From contig JBGTKP010000053.1 of assembly GCA_041744575.1 (NCBI GenBank), positions 10,815 through 74,814 on the forward strand: a DNA stretch of 64,000 bases, written 5' to 3'. Positions 60,179 through 64,000 of the stretch are shown piece after piece. The stretch is from JTS-RE37 sp041744575. GTDB taxonomy: Bacteria > Bacteroidota > Bacteroidia > Flavobacteriales > Flavobacteriaceae. Positions within the stretch are counted from its first letter, which is position 1. Each line of letters starts with the position of its first letter. The notes below the pieces were generated by a model. That model saw only the letters and a list, made by a program, of their open reading frames with translations. It was not told the DNA's origin and ran no database searches. The translations under genes and the position numbers were made by a program.

Positions 60179-61849
60179 ATGAGTCGGATTTCATATCATT
60201 TTAAACCATTCTATTTTCCAACGCGTTGCCAGGGAGTTGTCAGGTGCTGTTTACACATGATCCTGTTCCTGGCCCTTGTATCGTGTAGCGGAATCCCTGA
60301 CAAAGTGCAGGATGACAATCGCCCCAATATTCTGATCCTCGTGGCTGATGACCTCGGTTATTCGGACCTGGGATGTTTTGGCGGAGAAATAATGACACCG
60401 AACATTGATGAGCTTGCTGCCCGTGGTATCCGTTTCAGCAGATTTCATACGGCCCCCATGTGCGCGCCAAGCAGGGCCATGCTCCTGACCGGGAATGATC
60501 ATCATATCGCAGGTGTCGGTCGGCAGGCTCTGGCGGCAAATGTCTTTGGTTACGAAGGCCATATCACCGAAAGGGTTGTCACCATCCCCGATCTGCTCAA
60601 AGAAAATGGTTATCATACTTATATTACCGGAAAATGGCACCTTGGAATGCGTCCGGAGGCCAATCCGAACAAATTGGGCTTCGAACATTCTTTTGTCCTC
60701 CTCGAAGGGGTCGGTAACCATTTCAATTCCCAGGGGATATTCGGGGACAATTCACGTTCTCATTATACTGAAGACGGCGAAACAGCGCAGTGGCCGAACG
60801 GAAAATATTCCACGGATGTTTATACGGACAAATTGCTGGATTTTATAGAGAATAACCAAGACCAGCATCCTTTTTTTGTCTATGCAGCCTTTACTGCCCC
60901 CCACTGGCCATTACAGGTTGAGGAGAACTATTGGAAAAAATATGAAGGTCGCTATTCGGCCGGTTATGATCAGTTAAGGGAACAGCGCTTTATTCAACTC
61001 AAAAAGATGGGGCTTATTCCTCAAAAATCGATTTTACCTCCGTTCCATCCTTCTGTAAAGCCCTGGAACTCCCTGACCGCGACAGAAAAGCAGAAAGAGT
61101 CCCGCAAGATGGAGCTGTATGCAGGCATGGTAGACAATCTTGATGTCAATATTGGTCGTATTATCCAACACTTGAAAGCAACCGGAAAATACGAGAACAC
61201 GCTCATCTATTTTATTTCAGATAATGGGGCTGCCGGGGAGGATTATTTCGCGGATGCCGAGATAAGGCCTAATATCAACCATTATTTCAATGATAATTAC
61301 AATGCCATGGGAAGGCCGGAGTCCTTTATTTCCTATGGGCCACCCTGGGCTGAGGCAGGATCGGCCGCTTTTCGTTACTTTAAGGAATATACCACCAATG
61401 GCGGAATCCTTGCCCCTATGATCGTTTCGGGCCCCCTGGTTAAAAATCCCGGTGAGATCCGGGATGCATTCGTTTCCGTAATGGATATTGCGCCAACCAT
61501 CTATGAAGTTAGTAATACTGTCTACCCGCCGACATGGAAAGGCCAGACCGTGTATCCTTTAAGGGGAACATCCATGTACCCCATCCTTACAGGTGCCACC
61601 AAAACCATTCACCCGGATTCTTATGTTTTCGCTTTGGAGCATGCCGGCTATACTATGCTGCGTAAGGGAAATTGGAAGATCACCAATGACATACGCCCTT
61701 TTAACGAAGCCAACTTTGCACTTTATGATCTTTCCAATGATCCTGGAGAAAATCTTGATCTAAAATCCAGCGATCCTGAGAAATACAGGGAACTCCTCAA
61801 AGAATGGGATAGCTTTTCCGAAGAAGTGCGTCTTCAGCTTCCGCGATAA
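60179..61849 (+). CDS. Type I sulfatase lipoprotein
   Basis: The 556-residue protein has a signal ending FLALVSC (lipid Cys about residue 36) and the alkaline-phosphatase-fold sulfatase domain: NILILVADDLGYSDLGCFGG (metal Asp pair near 57), APMCAPSRAMLLTG near 95 (the CxPSR formylglycine signature, with C95), TGKWHLGM, APHWPLQ and FISDNGA (Asp/Asn). It hydrolyses sulfate esters after its Cys is converted to formylglycine by a maturation enzyme not seen in the window. A later start at 60257 is possible. Downstream on the same strand are a hydrolase-like gene and an arylsulfotransferase-like gene. The substrate (aryl sulfate or sulfated glycan) is not deducible. Confidence 0.93.
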   Translation: MSRISYHFKPFYFPTRCQGVVRCCLHMILFLALVSCSGIPDKVQDDNRPNILILVADDLGYSDLGCFGGEIMTPNIDELAARGIRFSRFHTAPMCAPSRAMLLTGNDHHIAGVGRQALAANVFGYEGHITERVVTIPDLLKENGYHTYITGKWHLGMRPEANPNKLGFEHSFVLLEGVGNHFNSQGIFGDNSRSHYTEDGETAQWPNGKYSTDVYTDKLLDFIENNQDQHPFFVYAAFTAPHWPLQVEENYWKKYEGRYSAGYDQLREQRFIQLKKMGLIPQKSILPPFHPSVKPWNSLTATEKQKESRKMELYAGMVDNLDVNIGRIIQHLKATGKYENTLIYFISDNGAAGEDYFADAEIRPNINHYFNDNYNAMGRPESFISYGPPWAEAGSAAFRYFKEYTTNGGILAPMIVSGPLVKNPGEIRDAFVSVMDIAPTIYEVSNTVYPPTWKGQTVYPLRGTSMYPILTGATKTIHPDSYVFALEHAGYTMLRKGNWKITNDIRPFNEANFALYDLSNDPGENLDLKSSDPEKYRELLKEWDSFSEEVRLQLPR

Positions 61850-61945
61850 AAAACACCCTTAAAAATTTGTTACTGCATAATTGCCTTAAACTTCGAATTC
61901 CTTGGTAATTAATTTAGTATCTTAACTGCATTGATTGTTGTAATT

Positions 61946-62575
61946 ATGACCCGTTCTATCCTTCTTTGGGTCTGGCTCCTAAGTACCTCTGCAATAAGCC
62001 AGGAAACAAAGCCGATGAAGCACATATTTTATCTACACGGGATGATCATTGAAGTCCAGGGAATCAACGCGGAAAGTGAAGAATTCGGCCCTTATAAATA
62101 CGAGGATATTCTCGATTCTCTTGAGGCCACAGGGGCCCGGGTCCACAGTGAGGTCCGAACGACCAACACCGATTTTAACACGTTTTCTGAAAAAATATCC
62201 GCGCAGATCAACGCCCTCATCCAGGATGGCATACAACCCCATGACATTTCAGTGATAGGAGCGTCCAAAGGAGCCATGATGGCCATGGCCATTTCATCTC
62301 TCAATAAGCAACCTGTCAATTATATCCTGCTTGGGGGCAACAGTGAGCAGACAGAACAAAGTTTTGACTGGAAATTACATGGCAGTATTCTGGGGATATA
62401 CGAAAAATCAGATCTTATAGCAGGAAAAGATTATTCCTATTGGATAGCCCGGTCTCCAGAAGCCAGGGTATTTCAACAGCTGCAACTCAATACGGGTTTA
62501 GGGCACGGATTTTTGTACCGGCCAATTGAAGAATGGTTGGGGCCCGCCCTAGAATGGATCATGTTGAAGCATTGA
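61946..62575 (+). CDS. Secreted alpha/beta-hydrolase-like protein
   Basis: From the ATG at 61946 the protein has 209 residues and a signal peptide (MTRSILLWVWLLSTSAISQ). The start of the mature part, HIFYLHGMIIE, is an oxyanion-hole HG motif, and VIGASKGAMMAMAI has a G-x-S-x-G nucleophile elbow (Ser about residue 106). An Asp (YEKSDLIAGKD) and a His (TGLGHGFLYRP) near the end complete a plausible triad. The upstream TTG start (61931) is less likely. It lies 96 bases after the sulfatase stop and 106 before the arylsulfotransferase-like gene. It is likely an esterase or lipase-like hydrolase of unknown substrate. Confidence 0.75.
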   Translation: MTRSILLWVWLLSTSAISQETKPMKHIFYLHGMIIEVQGINAESEEFGPYKYEDILDSLEATGARVHSEVRTTNTDFNTFSEKISAQINALIQDGIQPHDISVIGASKGAMMAMAISSLNKQPVNYILLGGNSEQTEQSFDWKLHGSILGIYEKSDLIAGKDYSYWIARSPEARVFQQLQLNTGLGHGFLYRPIEEWLGPALEWIMLKH

Positions 62576-62681
62576 TTTTAGGGATTCTGAAACAGGTGAT
62601 GGCCTACAGACATTACTTTCATTTATAATTTCCTTTACAAGACAACTTATATCAACTAACAACCAAGCAAATAAATAACCA

Positions 62682-64000
62682 ATGAAAAAATTAGTGTATT
62701 ACGCCGCATCAATTGCGCTTTTGGGACTGATGGCATTATGCAGTGACCAACAACCAGTCGAGGAGAAGCCAAACAGGAATATGTTCGGTCACAACATCCC
62801 CCGTGGGTTGACAATAACATCAGATAGCCTTAGCCAGGGTTATGTCATGTTCTCAGTCTCCAACTCCGGGGCTACTTATCTTATCAATCGAAAAGGGGAG
62901 GTGGTACACCAATGGAAAGGCACTTACAGTTCCTTTAATCCATATATCATGGACGACGGCTCCATTATGGTGGGGGAACAAGATCCCGATTATCCTGTTT
63001 TTGGGTTTGGAGGGCCGTACGGACGGATCCAGAAAATCAGCTGGGATGGAAATATACTCTGGGATTTTGAGTATGCGGATACGATACAGATTTTACATCA
63101 TGACTTTGCCATTAAACCTAACGGTAATATCCTGGCCATTGCCTATGAGACAATGTCTTATGACGATGCCATTGCCATGGGTCGGGCCGCGCATTTGTCA
63201 CCGCAGTCGGGTCCCTGGCTTGAAAAAATAATTGAAATAGCGCCGGAGGGGTTACAGGGTGGCAAAATAGTCTGGGAGTGGCATTTAAAAGATCACCTCA
63301 TCCAGGACCTGGATGCAAACAAGCCCAATTATGGCATTCTGTCGGCGCATCCTGAATTAATAAGTTTTAACATTGGCGACTCGGTCCCAGCCCCAATAAC
63401 CCAGGATAGCCTTGACATATTGAAAACTCAGGGGTTGTCGGAGACCGACAGAAACCTTACCCGTTTTAACGCAGGGTCTGATATCTTTCACTTTAATGCC
63501 CTTGATTATAACCCGGCGCGACAAGAGATAGCAATCAGCTCCCCTGCATTGTCTGAAGTATTCATCTTAGACCAAAGTACTACCACAGAGGAGGCCGGAA
63601 CACATCTCGGAGGAAAAAGTGGTAAAGGAGGTGATTTGATCTATCGCTGGGGCAACCCGGAAAATTACCTTCATGGCGACTCTACCAATCGCCGGTTGTA
63701 TCACCAGCATGATGTCCGCTGGGTAGAAGCAGGTAAACCCGGGGCGGGCAACCTTACTATTTTTAATAATGGTGTTCCGAATGGTCCTGACAGCCTCGAA
63801 TATTCCTCAGTATATGAGTTAAAACCGCCGGTAGGAGAAGGTAGCAACTATGTGCTGATGGCTGACGGGAAGTATGGCCCGGAGGAGTTGGAATGGAATT
63901 ATGTAGCCGGGGATACCGTTTCCTTTTATAGCAGCTTTATATCGGGTGCCCATCGTATGGAAAATGGAAATACCTTTATAAATGAAGGCGCCAAAGCGCG
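62682..64000 (+). CDS. Arylsulfotransferase (ASST)-like lipoprotein, 3' end outside window
   Basis: The frame starts at the ATG 62682 and is open to the end of the window, giving 439 residues. It has an SPII signal (LLGLMALC, lipid Cys at residue 20). It is a paralogue of the protein at 4390-6063: shared blocks include IVWEWH and DHLIQD, STTTEEAG, YRWGNPENY, HHDVRW and FISGAHRMENGNTFI. The conserved histidines and arginine lie at about 139-140, 270, 322, 342-343 and 424. It differs by a shorter stretch before the STTTEEA block. PAPS-independent sulfate transfer at the envelope is inferred. With the upstream sulfatase and hydrolase it may form a sulfate-ester cluster. Confidence 0.85.
   Translation, partial: MKKLVYYAASIALLGLMALCSDQQPVEEKPNRNMFGHNIPRGLTITSDSLSQGYVMFSVSNSGATYLINRKGEVVHQWKGTYSSFNPYIMDDGSIMVGEQDPDYPVFGFGGPYGRIQKISWDGNILWDFEYADTIQILHHDFAIKPNGNILAIAYETMSYDDAIAMGRAAHLSPQSGPWLEKIIEIAPEGLQGGKIVWEWHLKDHLIQDLDANKPNYGILSAHPELISFNIGDSVPAPITQDSLDILKTQGLSETDRNLTRFNAGSDIFHFNALDYNPARQEIAISSPALSEVFILDQSTTTEEAGTHLGGKSGKGGDLIYRWGNPENYLHGDSTNRRLYHQHDVRWVEAGKPGAGNLTIFNNGVPNGPDSLEYSSVYELKPPVGEGSNYVLMADGKYGPEELEWNYVAGDTVSFYSSFISGAHRMENGNTFINEGAKA

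Noticed and set aside
1..64000. CRISPR array, insertion sequence or prophage
   Set aside because: No regularly spaced direct repeats, transposase, integrase or phage structural motif was seen in any reading frame.

Overview
The window is chromosomal DNA from a member of the Flavobacteriia (Bacteroidetes), probably a marine or other aquatic species. The evidence is the gene content: a fused SecDF, two secreted proteins with the type IX secretion (T9SS type B, gliding-motility-associated) C-terminal domain, BT_3928-, DUF4293-, DUF1599-, DUF2911- and DUF3667-type proteins, OmpP1/FadL, FtsE without an adjacent FtsX, many SPII lipoproteins, and promoters of the Bacteroidetes type (TTG, about 20 nt, TAnnTTTG). 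Most of the window is housekeeping DNA. I see no rRNA, CRISPR array, prophage or insertion sequence.

Layout. 1-2.3 kb: end of typA/bipA, a polyphosphate-glucokinase-type ROK kinase and a membrane/Nudix-like fusion. 2.4-6.1 kb (minus strand): a likely three-gene unit of an exported arylsulfotransferase-like lipoprotein, a cytosolic PAPS-type sulfotransferase and an MFS transporter. 6.3-12 kb: ftsE, divergent from a large TPR protein and an outer-membrane barrel. 12.3-17.3 kb: OmpA-like protein, NYN-LOTUS protein, small lipoprotein, exported amidohydrolase, DUF2911 protein. 17.5-27.6 kb: asnB, gyrB, an outer-membrane-type protein, a small lipoprotein on the minus strand, mdh and secDF. 27.6-33.6 kb (minus): double ABC ATPase, GNAT, DUF192, lgt, yidD, cysS, folE. 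33.7-39.9 kb: two tandem T9SS substrates, a FadL-type porin and a strongly biased Gly/Tyr/Ser/Arg lipoprotein. 40-46.1 kb: proS, two identical tRNA-Glu genes, rpsT, two envelope proteins, rho, a DUF4293 protein. 46.2-57 kb: phosphoesterase, truA, MsbA-like ABC exporter, DUF3667, cdaA, folP, DUF1599, BT_3928 family, tpiA, prmA, a metallopeptidase, clpS. 57-60 kb: two thiosulfate-permease-like half proteins, a lipocalin-like lipoprotein, SRPBCC and cupin proteins. 60.2-64 kb: a type I sulfatase, a secreted alpha/beta-hydrolase-like protein and a second arylsulfotransferase-like lipoprotein cut by the window end.

The most interesting theme is sulfur-ester chemistry in the envelope. Two paralogous arylsulfotransferase-like lipoproteins sit at opposite ends of the window. 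One is beside a PAPS-type sulfotransferase and an MFS transporter, the other beside a sulfatase and a secreted hydrolase, with YeeE/YedE-type sulfur permeases about 2 kb from the latter. A working hypothesis, which the sequence does not prove, is a sulfate-group relay: a sulfated carrier is made in the cytosol, exported, and used by the surface or periplasmic transferase. Other points worth checking are the Nudix-like fusion lacking its catalytic glutamates, a cluster of DnaA-box-like sites before gyrB, a structured intergenic element before the sulfatase, and twin tRNA-Glu genes of which only one encodes CCA.
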